From Desulfopila sp. IMCC35006 (GTDB lineage: Bacteria; Desulfobacterota; Desulfobulbia; Desulfobulbales; Desulfocapsaceae), in contig NZ_SWCM01000005.1 in the NCBI RefSeq assembly GCF_005116645.1, positions 62,001 to 126,000 of the forward strand: DNA of 64,000 nt, written 5' to 3'. The notes beneath the pieces are model-generated. The model did no database searches. It was not told where the DNA came from and saw only the letters and a program-made list of their open reading frames with translations. Position numbers and translations under genes: made by a program. This document shows positions 35,339-43,460 of this stretch, piece after piece (the stretch's first letter is position 1; the number at the start of each line of letters is the position of its first letter).

Positions 35339-35539
35339 TCAGATCTTGACTACATTCTCCGCAGCGGGGCCTTTTGCTCCGTCCACAATATCAAATTTCA
35401 CCCGCTCTCCTTCCTCAAGAGACTTGAAGCCTTCCATCTTGATCGCCGAATGATGAACAAAAACGTCCTTTCCCCCATCTTGCTCAATAAAACCAAAACC
35501 TTTAGAGTTATTGAACCACTTCACTGTTCCTTCTGCCAT
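35339..35539 (-). CDS. Cold shock domain protein (CspA family)
   Basis: 66 residues from ATG 35539, preceded by AGGAG at six to seven bases; an upstream in-frame ATG is not needed. It begins '[20 protein letters not shown]' with RNP1 (KGFGFIEQ) and RNP2 ('DVFVHHSAI'), both with the nucleic-acid-binding aromatics, and ends '[10 protein letters not shown]'. It binds single-stranded RNA/DNA and acts as an RNA chaperone or antiterminator. Its own strong terminator is followed at once by the Trm5-like gene. The leader (35540-35600) includes a dyad GACTTTT/AAAAGTC (35571-35577, 35590-35596). Confidence 0.95.
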   Translation of the reverse strand: MAEGTVKWFNNSKGFGFIEQDGGKDVFVHHSAIKMEGFKSLEEGERVKFDIVDGAKGPAAENVVKI

Positions 35540-36030
35540 GACATACTCCTTTGACACAAAATGCAATTATGACTTTTTTTGTACCATACAAAAGTCAGCC
35601 TGTTTTTCCTTATACCCTTACTGCCATAAAATAAAAATAAAAAAGTTTATTTTTCACTCTAAAATAACTGATTGATAGCGTTTTTCACCCAACCAAGGCA
35701 ACAAGATGCGCGGGGCAATGGCGTCGCAATTTCAACTGCCGCCCCGTTCACAGGAAAACGAGCCAGTCCCGTATACGCAGAAAACCGTTATCGTTTACCC
35801 GTGCCGAAGATGGGCGGATCTGGTCTTTAAATGGTACCAGTTACACATGAAGGCCAAATACAGAACAGATCCGTCGCCGATTGACAGTTACCTGCTCCAT
35901 GACACTGCCGGCACAACAATAGAGGTTGATTTAATAACGACTTTATGATTACTTATCCCTGGAAAAATCGCCTAAAATCGAAATATTTTCTGTCTGTAGG
36001 ATTCAATGTTTTTTACACTTGGAGGGAAAA
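35540..36030. other. Divergent intergenic region between csp and nfnA
   Basis: About 490 bp without a convincing gene. The csp-proximal third is AT-rich with a small dyad at 35571-35596 and should hold the csp promoter. An 80-codon open frame at 35706-35948 (+) lacks a good ribosome-binding site and recognisable features. The nfnA-proximal part must contain the nfn promoter, but no consensus boxes stand out. Confidence 0.5.
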
Positions 36031-36867
36031 ATGTTTAAGATTGTGAAACGCGAAGAAATGGCTGAAGGGACTGTGATTCTCAATGAAATCGACGCCCCGT
36101 TAATAGCCAAAAAGGCAAAGCCTGGCCAGTTCGTCATCCTTAAAGCAAACGAGGAAGGCGAGAGAATCCCCCTTACCATGGCGGACACCGACCCGGTAAA
36201 AGGCACCATCACCATTATCTACATGGTTGTGGGGAAATCAACCGCCCTCTTCAGAGATCTCAAGGTAGGCGATTCCTATCAGGATGTCATTGGTCCTCTC
36301 GGCAAAGCGACCCATCTGGAAAAAGTCGGCAAGGTTGCCTGTGTCGGCGGCGGTACCGGTGTTGCCGTACTGCACCCGATCACCCGCGGCCTCAAACAAG
36401 TCGGCAACGACGTCCTCTGCATCATCGGCGCACGCAACAAAGGACTGCTGATGATGGAAGAACAGATGAAAGCTGCCTCCAATGATCTTCGCGTTTGTAC
36501 CGATGACGGCTCCTACGGCCATCACGGCTTTGTTACCGATGTCCTCAAAGAGGCCCTTCAAGCAGGAGATATCAAGCTGGTCGTCGCTATCGGCCCTGTT
36601 CCCATGATGAAAGCAGTCAGCAATCTTACCAAAGAATTTAATGTCGAGACTATCGTCAGCCTCAACCCGATAATGGTTGACGGTACCGGTATGTGCGGTG
36701 GCTGCAGGGTTTCCATTGGCGGTGAAACAAAATTTGCCTGCGTCGACGGCCCTGAATTCGACGGCCATAAAGTAGATTACGATGAGTTAATCTTAAGACT
36801 CAGAGCCTACCAGGAAGACGAGAAAAAGTGCCTTCAGGATTACTGCACTATCCGGGATGCCAAATAA
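36031..36867 (+). CDS. nfnA: NADH-dependent ferredoxin:NADP+ oxidoreductase, small (FAD/[2Fe-2S]) subunit NfnA/SudB
   Basis: 278 residues from ATG 36031, preceded by TTGGAGGG. The N-terminal ferredoxin-reductase FAD domain has 'KPGQFVILKANEEGERIPLT'. The NAD-binding domain follows with 'ACVGGGTGVAVLHPITRGL' and 'CIIGARNKGLLMMEEQM'. Four C-terminal cysteines, 'GTGMCGGCRVSIGGETKFAC' and the later 'CLQDYC', give the [2Fe-2S] site typical of sulfide dehydrogenase beta/DHOD electron-transfer subunits. With NfnB it forms the flavin-bifurcating transhydrogenase coupling NADH, ferredoxin and NADP pools. The 82-bp gap to nfnB holds no terminator. Location beside nuo is logical for redox balancing. Confidence 0.9.
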   Translation: MFKIVKREEMAEGTVILNEIDAPLIAKKAKPGQFVILKANEEGERIPLTMADTDPVKGTITIIYMVVGKSTALFRDLKVGDSYQDVIGPLGKATHLEKVGKVACVGGGTGVAVLHPITRGLKQVGNDVLCIIGARNKGLLMMEEQMKAASNDLRVCTDDGSYGHHGFVTDVLKEALQAGDIKLVVAIGPVPMMKAVSNLTKEFNVETIVSLNPIMVDGTGMCGGCRVSIGGETKFACVDGPEFDGHKVDYDELILRLRAYQEDEKKCLQDYCTIRDAK

Positions 36868-36949
36868 CCAGGCTCCCCGTTTTCCGATTCGAGGTTAATC
36901 ATTTGGTGAATTTATTTTTCGTGGCTTACGATTTTCTACGGAGGACATT

Positions 36950-38362
36950 ATGGCTGAAACAGCAGATAAAAAAGTGACCAATACACGACAACCCATGCCT
37001 GAACAGGACCCCAAGGTCCGTGCGCGAAATTTCCTTGAAGTACCTACCGGCTACACCATGAAAATGGCCCAGGAAGAGGCCGCCCGTTGTCTGCAGTGCA
37101 AAAAACCCGGCTGCGTCAGCGGTTGCCCGGTCGGGGTTGACATCCCGGGATTTATCGATCTTATTGCCCACGGCGATATGACTGGTGCCATCCGCAACCT
37201 CTGGACCAAAAACGCCTTGCCGGCAGTGTGCGGCCGGGTCTGTCCGCAGGAAATACAGTGTGAAGGGAAATGTATTGTCGGCAAAAAAGGCGAGCCCGTG
37301 GCTATTGGCAATCTCGAGCGCTTCTGCGCTGACTATGAGCGGGAACACGGCACCGGCGAGCTGCCGCCGAAAGCCGCCCCGACCGGCAAAAAAGTGGCCG
37401 TAGTCGGTTCCGGCCCATCGGGATTGACGGTGGCCGGCGACCTCATCACCAAAGGTCATGACGTGACTATCTTCGAAGCCTTCCATAAGCCGGGTGGCGT
37501 TCTGGTATACGGCATCCCTGAGTTTCGTCTGCCAAAAGCCATTGTTGCCCAGGAGGTTAATTTCCTGGCACGACTGGGGGTTAATGTACAGTGCAATGCC
37601 GTTGTCGGCAGAACGGTCTCACTCGACGAATTGCTCGAAGAAGGTTACGACGCCATCTATGTCGGAGTCGGTGCCGGTCTGCCACGATTCATGAATATCC
37701 CCGGTGAAAACCTGGTCGGGATTCTTTCGGCCAATGAGTATCTTACCCGGGCCAATCTCATGAAAGCTTATCTGTATCCAAAAGTTGACACGCCCATCCC
37801 CATCGGCAAAAACGTAGTGGTCCTGGGTGCCGGGAACGTGGCCATGGACTCGGCCCGTACGGCCATGCGTCTTGGTGCGGAAAGTGTCAAAATTGTCTAC
37901 CGTCGTTCCCGGGAAGAGATGCCTGCCCGTAAAGCTGAGATCCACCATGCGGAGGAAGAAGGTATCGAACTCTTCCTGCTGACCAATCCAACCAAGTATC
38001 TCGGCGACAAAGACGGTAGACTTACCGGTATGGAGTGTTTGCGCATGGAGCTTGGTGAGCCCGATGCCTCCGGCAGACGTCGGCCGGTCGCCATCAAAGG
38101 CTCCGAATTTGAAATAGCCTGCGACCTGTGCATCGTTGCCGTCGGCTCCGGAGCCAACCCGCTGCTGACCAGCGAGACACCCGATATGCAGTTAAATAAA
38201 TGGGGTAATATCGTGGCCGATCCCAAAACCGGCAAAACCACGAAGAAAGCAGTCTGGGCCGGAGGTGACATCGTCACCGGCGCGGCAACGGTCATTCTGG
38301 CGATGGGCGCTGGCCGTGATGCCGCCAATTCGATGCACGAATACCTGACTCTCGGATGGTAA
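36950..38362 (+). CDS. nfnB: NfnB/SudA: glutamate-synthase-small-subunit-like FAD/Fe-S subunit
   Basis: 470 residues from ATG 36950 after ACGGAGGA. The N-terminal helical [4Fe-4S] domain has 'EEAARCLQCKKPGCVSGCPVGVDIP' (in pieces C-x2-C-x4-C-x3-C) and 'AVCGRVCPQEIQCEGKCI'. Two nucleotide-binding folds follow: 'KKVAVVGSGPSGLTVAGDL' for FAD and 'KNVVVLGAGNVAMDSARTA' for NADP(H), ending 'WAGGDIVTGAATVILAMGAG'. Annotated in many genomes as gltA (glutamate synthase small subunit), but adjacency to nfnA makes the NfnB/SudA role far more likely. It binds NADP(H) and the bifurcating FAD. A perfect 14-bp hairpin lies 36 bp downstream. Confidence 0.92.
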   Translation: MAETADKKVTNTRQPMPEQDPKVRARNFLEVPTGYTMKMAQEEAARCLQCKKPGCVSGCPVGVDIPGFIDLIAHGDMTGAIRNLWTKNALPAVCGRVCPQEIQCEGKCIVGKKGEPVAIGNLERFCADYEREHGTGELPPKAAPTGKKVAVVGSGPSGLTVAGDLITKGHDVTIFEAFHKPGGVLVYGIPEFRLPKAIVAQEVNFLARLGVNVQCNAVVGRTVSLDELLEEGYDAIYVGVGAGLPRFMNIPGENLVGILSANEYLTRANLMKAYLYPKVDTPIPIGKNVVVLGAGNVAMDSARTAMRLGAESVKIVYRRSREEMPARKAEIHHAEEEGIELFLLTNPTKYLGDKDGRLTGMECLRMELGEPDASGRRRPVAIKGSEFEIACDLCIVAVGSGANPLLTSETPDMQLNKWGNIVADPKTGKTTKKAVWAGGDIVTGAATVILAMGAGRDAANSMHEYLTLGW

Positions 38363-38398
38363 CTGGCCTTCGCCCGTCTGCCAACTGATCTCTTTTTG

Positions 38399-38438
38399 CC
38401 GGCGATCCTGTCACAATCCCTATCGACAGGATCGCCGG
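38399..38438 (+). terminator. Perfect 14-bp inverted repeat downstream of nfnB
   Basis: CCGGCGATCCTGTC (38399-38412) and its exact complement GACAGGATCGCCGG (38425-38438) enclose a 12-nt loop, 36 bp after the nfnB stop. There is no U-tract on either side, so it is a very stable hairpin that may stabilise the nfn mRNA 3' end or act as a non-canonical terminator. Confidence 0.55.
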
Positions 38439-38959
38439 AGCCATCTCATGCCCTGCCAATCTTGCCCCTTTCGCCCATAGTTGTGTTCTCACTGCAAAAC
38501 CGGCACAGCGCACCACCCGAGCATAATCAACTCTGAACATTTTTTTTACTGTTTTGAATAACAAACTCCCGTCAGCCATCCCTTTGAATTTTCGCTATTA
38601 AAGCATTTTCTTAAAATCCGTTTTCAGGATCTTTTTCCTTGTCAGACCAAGAAAAACATCCTTTCCAAGACAGGATCAACCTTGTGCGTGCTGTGCGCTT
38701 TTCGTGCTCGTTTATACCGAACGATGTTGGTTTTTTTGTTTCTACCAAAGCAATAGTAGTCTATCACATTAATATATATGTTATTTTTACATTTTCATGA
38801 CAATCCCCTTGATCACCCGCTTCACCCCGGCGAGCCGCCCAAAAAGACCAGAAGCGCCAACATGCAAGCACAACATGCACATTACGATCAACGACAAAAC
38901 AGCATAACAAACCACCAGAGAAAACTTTAAGTACTTGTTTGCTATAAAGAAATAATTTC

Positions 38960-38987
38960 TTGACAGGGAATAGAGGGTCCTGTTAAT
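38960..38987 (+). promoter_or_regulatory. Candidate promoter of the nuo operon
   Basis: A consensus -35 box TTGACA (38960-38965) is followed after 16 bases by GTTAAT (38982-38987), which matches four of six -10 positions. Transcription would start near 38995, about 80 bases before nuoA. It is the best sigma70-like site in the 0.7 kb gap. Confidence 0.5.
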
Positions 38988-39073
38988 GAATGGTTATTCA
39001 TAATTCATTTTGTTTCGGTGTGTGCTGTTAATCGGCCACATGGTATGGAAAAAAGCAGTGAGAGGAAAAAACA

Positions 39074-39433
39074 ATGTCAACGGAACTGGTTTTCTCGACA
39101 GTGGCACTGATAGGTCTTGCCGCTCTTGTTCCCCTCATCATGGTCGCAACCACGGTTTTGGGACCGCGCTCCAAGGGGAAAATAAAAAATGAGGCCTACG
39201 AGAGTGGTATAGGTCCTATCATCGGTACAGTTGACCAGAAATTCAGCGTCAAATTTTACCTTCTCGCTATTCTTTTTTTGATATTCGACATTGAAGCAGT
39301 GTTCATGTATCCATGGGCTGTCAGTGTCCGTGAACTTGGCTGGTTCGGATTTACCGAGATGGTCGTCTTCATGCTGCTGCTTCTCACGGGACTCATCTAC
39401 ATTCTAAAGAAAGGGGTGCTCAATTGGCGTTAG
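39074..39433 (+). CDS. nuoA: NADH-quinone oxidoreductase subunit A
   Basis: 119 residues, normal length. Three helices: one N-terminal (LIGLAALVPLIMVATTV), then the conserved loop 'NEAYESGIGPIIG' (family E-x-Y-E-x-G), then 'FYLLAILFLIFDIEAVFMYPW' carrying the signature FDxE, and a last helix (MVVFMLLLLTGLIYIL). It is a membrane-arm subunit at the junction with the quinone site. An AGAGG ribosome-binding site precedes the ATG. It is first of 13 genes in the order A-B-CD-E-F-G-H-I-J-K-L-M-N and overlaps nuoB by 10 bp. Confidence 0.95.
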   Translation: MSTELVFSTVALIGLAALVPLIMVATTVLGPRSKGKIKNEAYESGIGPIIGTVDQKFSVKFYLLAILFLIFDIEAVFMYPWAVSVRELGWFGFTEMVVFMLLLLTGLIYILKKGVLNWR

Positions 39434-39936
39434 GACTCGAAGCAAGCCTCGGCGACACAGTCATCACCACAAAACTGGATGAGTGCATCAACTGGGGTCG
39501 GCAATATTCACTGTGGCCATTCATTTTCGGCACCGCTTGTTGCGCTATTGAGTTTATGAGTGCAGCGGCGAGCCAACATGATATCTCCCGTTTTGGCGCT
39601 GAAGTTGTTCGCTTCTCTCCGCGCCAGGCGGATCTTTTATTGGTCTGCGGCACCATCAGTTACAAGCAGGCACCTATCTTAAAACGCATCTATGAACAGA
39701 TGCCTGATCCGAAATGGGTCGTTGCCATGGGCGCCTGCGCAAGTTCCGGTGGGATATACGACAATTACTGCACCGTTCAGGGAATTGATAACATAATACC
39801 CGTGGATGTATTTATCTCGGGTTGCCCTCCTCGGCCGGAAGCTGTGCTGGATGCCCTGATTGCGATCCAGGACCAGATCAAAGGCGAAAGTGTACGAAAA
39901 GATCGCCATAAAGACTTTAAAGGGATTCTCGACTGA
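39424..39936 (+). CDS. nuoB: NADH-quinone oxidoreductase subunit B
   Basis: 170 residues from TTG 39424, with AAGGGG seven bases upstream. The N2 [4Fe-4S] ligands are the adjacent cysteines in 'FGTACCAIEFM', plus 'AMGACASSGG' and 'VFISGCPPRPEAVLDAL'. It lacks the long N-terminal extension of some homologs. It carries the terminal cluster that reduces quinone, at the interface with NuoCD. The TTG start and overlap with nuoA suggest coupling. One base separates the stop from nuoCD. Confidence 0.94.
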   Translation: MALGLEASLGDTVITTKLDECINWGRQYSLWPFIFGTACCAIEFMSAAASQHDISRFGAEVVRFSPRQADLLLVCGTISYKQAPILKRIYEQMPDPKWVVAMGACASSGGIYDNYCTVQGIDNIIPVDVFISGCPPRPEAVLDALIAIQDQIKGESVRKDRHKDFKGILD

Positions 39937-39937
39937 T

Positions 39938-41653
39938 ATGAATGCGACGGCTTTAGAAAAAATCCGAGCCGCGTTTCCGGACGCGACCTGCAAAGTTGTT
40001 CTGGATTCAGTGGTTATCGATGTACAGCCAGAAAACCTGGAAAACACTCTTTCCCGGTTAAAAAACGAACCTGATTTTAACTGTGGTTTAATGGTAGATG
40101 TCACCGCAGTCGACTATCTCCAGTATCCACAACCCCAGAATGCCAGGTTCTATGTCATTTATACCCTGCGCAACTGGGAGAAGAATATCCTGGTTCAGGT
40201 ACGAACCCCCGTCAAAGATCCAACGGCAGGGATTCCCACTGCCACTCATCTTTGGGGTGCGGCGAAATTTGGCGAACGGGAGGTGTACGATCAATACGGC
40301 ATCCACTTCCAGGGCCATCCAGACCTGCGCAGAATACTCAATCACTGGCAATTCGAGGGACATCCGCTTCGTAAGGACTATCCCATCGAAAAGGGCCAGG
40401 TATGTTTACAGTCTGACAGCCTGGAAAAAGAGATTCGCGCCAGACTGGCCCACAGAGGTGTCGATAAAGCGACAATGATGGACATCAATACCGAGGTCAT
40501 GTTCCTCAATATTGGTCCTTCTCATCCGGCAACCCATGGGGCAATCAGAATTCTTACCGCACTGGACGGCGAGACCATTCTTGCCAACGTCAATGAGATT
40601 GGTTATCTCCATCGCGGTTTTGAAAAAACAGCCGAAAACAGAACCTATAACCAGATTATCCCCCTCACAGACCGGCTCAACTACTGTTCCTCGATGATCA
40701 ATAACATCGCCTACGCCAAGGCGGTTGAATCGTGGCTGGGTGTGACAATCACCGAGCGGGCCCAGTTCATGCGGGTCGTACTCACCGAGTTTTATCGGGT
40801 GCTGGATCATCTCGTCTGCCTGGCAGCCGCGCTGGTCGACATGGGAGGCTTGACCAACTACTGGTATCTCTATAACGAAAAAGAGGCCGCCTACGACCTG
40901 ATTTCCCGTCTTACCGGTGCACGACTGACCAGTTCTTTTACCCGAATCGGCGGCATGTATCGTGATTTTTACGATGGCTGGGAGACGGATCTGGAACTGC
41001 AGCTTCGCGGCATCGAGAAAGGAATAGGCGATGCGCTGAAACTGGTTGATACCAACCGCATCGTCCACGACCGGACGCAAGGGGTCTGTATTGTTTCCGC
41101 GGAAACCGCCCTCAATTACGGCTTTACCGGACCTGTTCTTCGCGCCAGCGGCGTGCCTTTCGATTTACGCAAGGATGCACCCTATTATAACTACGAATCT
41201 TTTGACTTCGAAGTTCCGGTCGGCACCAACGGCGATATCTACGACCGATTCATGATCCGTTTTTATGAGATGGCCCAGTCTATTCGCATCATCCGCCAGG
41301 CCATGAAACATATCCCGGCCGGCCCGGTCAACGTCGATGAATCTCAGGTGTGCCTGCCGCCAAAGCAGCAGGTCTACAACAACATTGAAGGATTGGCCAA
41401 CCACTTCAAACTGATCTTCGAGGGTGTGAAGACTCCGCCAGGCGAATGGTACGACTCTTTTGAGGCAGCAAACGGGGAACTCGGTTTTCATTTTGTCTCG
41501 GACGGGTCAGGCAAGCCCTACAAATTAAAGGTGCGACCACCGTGTTTCTATATCATGGGTGGTTTTCATAAAATGGTTGAAGGTAATATGATAGCTGACG
41601 CTGTCATCAACCTGAGCTGTATCAATATAATCGGTGGGGAGCTGGACAGATGA
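39938..41653 (+). CDS. nuoCD: Fused NADH-quinone oxidoreductase subunit C/D
   Basis: 571 residues from ATG 39938. Residues about 1-160 are NuoC ('FYVIYTLRNWEKNILVQV', 'FGEREVYDQYGIHFQGHPDLRR', 'HPLRKDYP' in pieces). After a linker, residues about 185-571 are NuoD ('MFLNIGPSHPATHGAIR', 'EIGYLHRGFEK', 'DRLNYCSSMINN', and C-terminal 'CINIIGGELDR'). C and D are fused in enterobacteria and several other lineages, and separate in many others. NuoD forms the quinone pocket with NuoB. The stop overlaps nuoE by 4 bp. Confidence 0.95.
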   Translation: MNATALEKIRAAFPDATCKVVLDSVVIDVQPENLENTLSRLKNEPDFNCGLMVDVTAVDYLQYPQPQNARFYVIYTLRNWEKNILVQVRTPVKDPTAGIPTATHLWGAAKFGEREVYDQYGIHFQGHPDLRRILNHWQFEGHPLRKDYPIEKGQVCLQSDSLEKEIRARLAHRGVDKATMMDINTEVMFLNIGPSHPATHGAIRILTALDGETILANVNEIGYLHRGFEKTAENRTYNQIIPLTDRLNYCSSMINNIAYAKAVESWLGVTITERAQFMRVVLTEFYRVLDHLVCLAAALVDMGGLTNYWYLYNEKEAAYDLISRLTGARLTSSFTRIGGMYRDFYDGWETDLELQLRGIEKGIGDALKLVDTNRIVHDRTQGVCIVSAETALNYGFTGPVLRASGVPFDLRKDAPYYNYESFDFEVPVGTNGDIYDRFMIRFYEMAQSIRIIRQAMKHIPAGPVNVDESQVCLPPKQQVYNNIEGLANHFKLIFEGVKTPPGEWYDSFEAANGELGFHFVSDGSGKPYKLKVRPPCFYIMGGFHKMVEGNMIADAVINLSCINIIGGELDR

Positions 41654-42156
41654 GCGATCGTTCACAACTGATTTCGACAGGAAAGCCATTCCAGTTCGAC
41701 AAGGAAAGGGATGCTGAATTCGAGAGGCTTATCAAACGATATCCGACCCGAGAATCGATGATTCTTCCTGCTCTGTGGCTGATACAGGAGCAGGAAGGCT
41801 GGATAAGTCAGGAGGCAATGGCGTATGCGGCAGATCGCATCGGGACCTTTGCCAGCAAGGTGTATGAAGCGGCAACGTTCTACACCATGTATAACCTGCA
41901 TCCGATGGGCAAGAATCATATCTGCGTCTGTCGCACCCTTTCCTGCTGGCTCCGCGGCAAACAGGAGATTGTCGACTACCTCAAAAATGAAATTGGTATA
42001 CAACCCGGCCAGATAAGTGACGATGGCAAGTTCAGCCTGGAAGAGGTTGAATGCCTTGGTCACTGCGGTTCCGCCCCGGTTGTTCAGGTCAATGGCGAAT
42101 TCCACGAGAACATGGATGTGGATAAGCTGAAATCGCTGCTGGCCACACTGAAATAA
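41650..42156 (+). CDS. nuoE: NADH-quinone oxidoreductase subunit E
   Basis: 168 residues, starting at the ATG that overlaps the nuoCD stop. The thioredoxin-like [2Fe-2S] domain has cysteines in 'HICVCRTLSCWLRGK' (C-x4-C) and 'EVECLGHCGSAPVVQV' (C-x3-C), ligands of cluster N1a. The N-terminal helical part includes 'ALWLIQEQEGWISQEAM' and 'VYEAATFYTMYNLHPMGK'. With NuoF and NuoG it forms the NADH-oxidising module. Its presence shows this is an NADH-type complex I rather than an EFG-less Fpo-like version. Confidence 0.95.
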   Translation: MSDRSQLISTGKPFQFDKERDAEFERLIKRYPTRESMILPALWLIQEQEGWISQEAMAYAADRIGTFASKVYEAATFYTMYNLHPMGKNHICVCRTLSCWLRGKQEIVDYLKNEIGIQPGQISDDGKFSLEEVECLGHCGSAPVVQVNGEFHENMDVDKLKSLLATLK

Positions 42157-42171
42157 GGAGGCGGAAGAAAC

Positions 42172-43446
42172 ATGGAAGTCAAAATTCTCAGTGCCAACTT
42201 CGACACGAAAGACGCCCATAAAATTAAGGTTGCCAAAAAACACGGCGCGTATTCCACCCTTGATAAACTCTTTTCGATGAAACCGGAAGATGTCACTGAT
42301 CTGGTGAAAAACAGCGGTCTCAGGGGAAGAGGCGGGGCAGGTTTTCCGGCGGGGGTAAAGTGGTCCTTTTTGCCCAAGAATACCGGTAAACCCGTCTACC
42401 TGACAGTCAACTCTGACGAGTCGGAGCCGGCAACATTCAAGGATCGATATATCCTGGTCAAAGACCCGCACATGATGATCGAGGGTATCATCATCTGCAG
42501 CTACGCCATCGGTTGCCATGATGCATATATCTACATCCGGGGTGAATATACTACCCAGGTGAAGGCGCTCCAGGCAGCGATTGATGAAGCCTACGCAGCC
42601 GGTTATCTCGGTGCCAAAGTCGCCGGTCATGATTTTAAACTGGACGTCACGGTGCACCGTGGGGCCGGAGCCTATGTGTGCGGTGAAGAAACGGCACTGC
42701 TTGAGTCGATTGAAGGGAAAAAAGGGCAACCGCGCAGCAAGCCGCCATTTCCTGCTGTGGCCGGTTTGTATGGATGCCCGACAATCATCAACAATGTGCA
42801 GACGATAGCATCACTGCCGTTTATCCTCAAAAATGGTGCGGATGCGTACAAGGTGCACGGCACTGAAAAAAGCCCGGGCACACACCTTTTCGGCATTTCC
42901 GGTCACGTGGAAAAACCCGGCATGTATGAACTGCCGCTTGGCTTGCCGCTTCTTGAAGTCATTGACAAAATGGCAGGAGGTGTCTGGAAAGGCAGAAAAC
43001 TCAAGGGAGTCATCCCCGGCGGAAGTTCCACTCCGGTGCTGCTGCCCGAGGAAGCCAAGACGGTCACCCTAGATTACGAATCCATGGCCGCGCATAAAAC
43101 CATGTTCGGCTCCGGCGGAATAGTCGTCTTAGATGAAACCGTCGATATGGTTAAGCTGGTTAAAAACCTGATCGACTTTTATCACCACGAATCGTGCGGA
43201 CAATGCACTCCCTGCCGCGAAGGACTTGGCTGGATGTTGAAGATTGTCAAGAAAATACTTGCCAGTGACGGCACAATCGATGACGTCAACCTGCTCCGCG
43301 AGCTGTGCGACAATATTGAAATGAAGACTGTGTGTGTTTTATCTGCTGCCTGCACCATGCCGGTGCGCAGTTATCTGGATAAGTTCAGGCACGAATTTGA
43401 GGCATATGTGGCAACAAACGATTCTTTAGCAGCAGAAGCGAAATAG
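42172..43446 (+). CDS. nuoF: NADH-quinone oxidoreductase subunit F
   Basis: 424 residues, preceded by AAGGAGG. The NADH-binding glycine-rich segment is 'SGLRGRGGAGFPAGVKW', the FMN region is 'YLTVNSDESEPATFKDR' and 'GAGAYVCGEETALLESIEG', and the N3 [4Fe-4S] ligands are in 'ESCGQCTPCREG' plus a later cysteine in 'LCDNIEMKTVCVLSAA' region. It catalyses hydride transfer from NADH to FMN. Length is typical. It lies 15 bp after nuoE and 14 bp before nuoG. Confidence 0.96.
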   Translation: MEVKILSANFDTKDAHKIKVAKKHGAYSTLDKLFSMKPEDVTDLVKNSGLRGRGGAGFPAGVKWSFLPKNTGKPVYLTVNSDESEPATFKDRYILVKDPHMMIEGIIICSYAIGCHDAYIYIRGEYTTQVKALQAAIDEAYAAGYLGAKVAGHDFKLDVTVHRGAGAYVCGEETALLESIEGKKGQPRSKPPFPAVAGLYGCPTIINNVQTIASLPFILKNGADAYKVHGTEKSPGTHLFGISGHVEKPGMYELPLGLPLLEVIDKMAGGVWKGRKLKGVIPGGSSTPVLLPEEAKTVTLDYESMAAHKTMFGSGGIVVLDETVDMVKLVKNLIDFYHHESCGQCTPCREGLGWMLKIVKKILASDGTIDDVNLLRELCDNIEMKTVCVLSAACTMPVRSYLDKFRHEFEAYVATNDSLAAEAK

Positions 43447-43460
43447 GAATAAGGCACCCC

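Larger units (their letters stand above)
38363..39073. other. Non-coding region between nfnB and nuoA
   Basis: About 710 bp with no plausible protein-coding gene on either strand. It contains the hairpin at 38399-38438, a markedly AT-rich block around 38730-38790 and a sigma70-like promoter at 38960-38987. The rest shows no tRNA-like cloverleaf or known motif to me. It is unusually long in an otherwise compact region and could hold a small RNA or regulator-binding sites for the nuo operon. Confidence 0.6.

Noticed and set aside
35706-35948. Possible 80-residue gene between csp and nfnA
   Set aside because: No good ribosome-binding site, no recognisable motif, and unlike neighbours in coding character; treated as non-coding.
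36950-38362. Glutamate synthase small subunit
   Set aside because: The fold is shared, but the partner gene is nfnA and no large glutamate synthase subunit is nearby; NfnB/SudA is the better call.
41662-42729. Open frame of 355 codons on the - strand over nuoE/nuoF
   Set aside because: Antisense shadow of two clearly identified genes.
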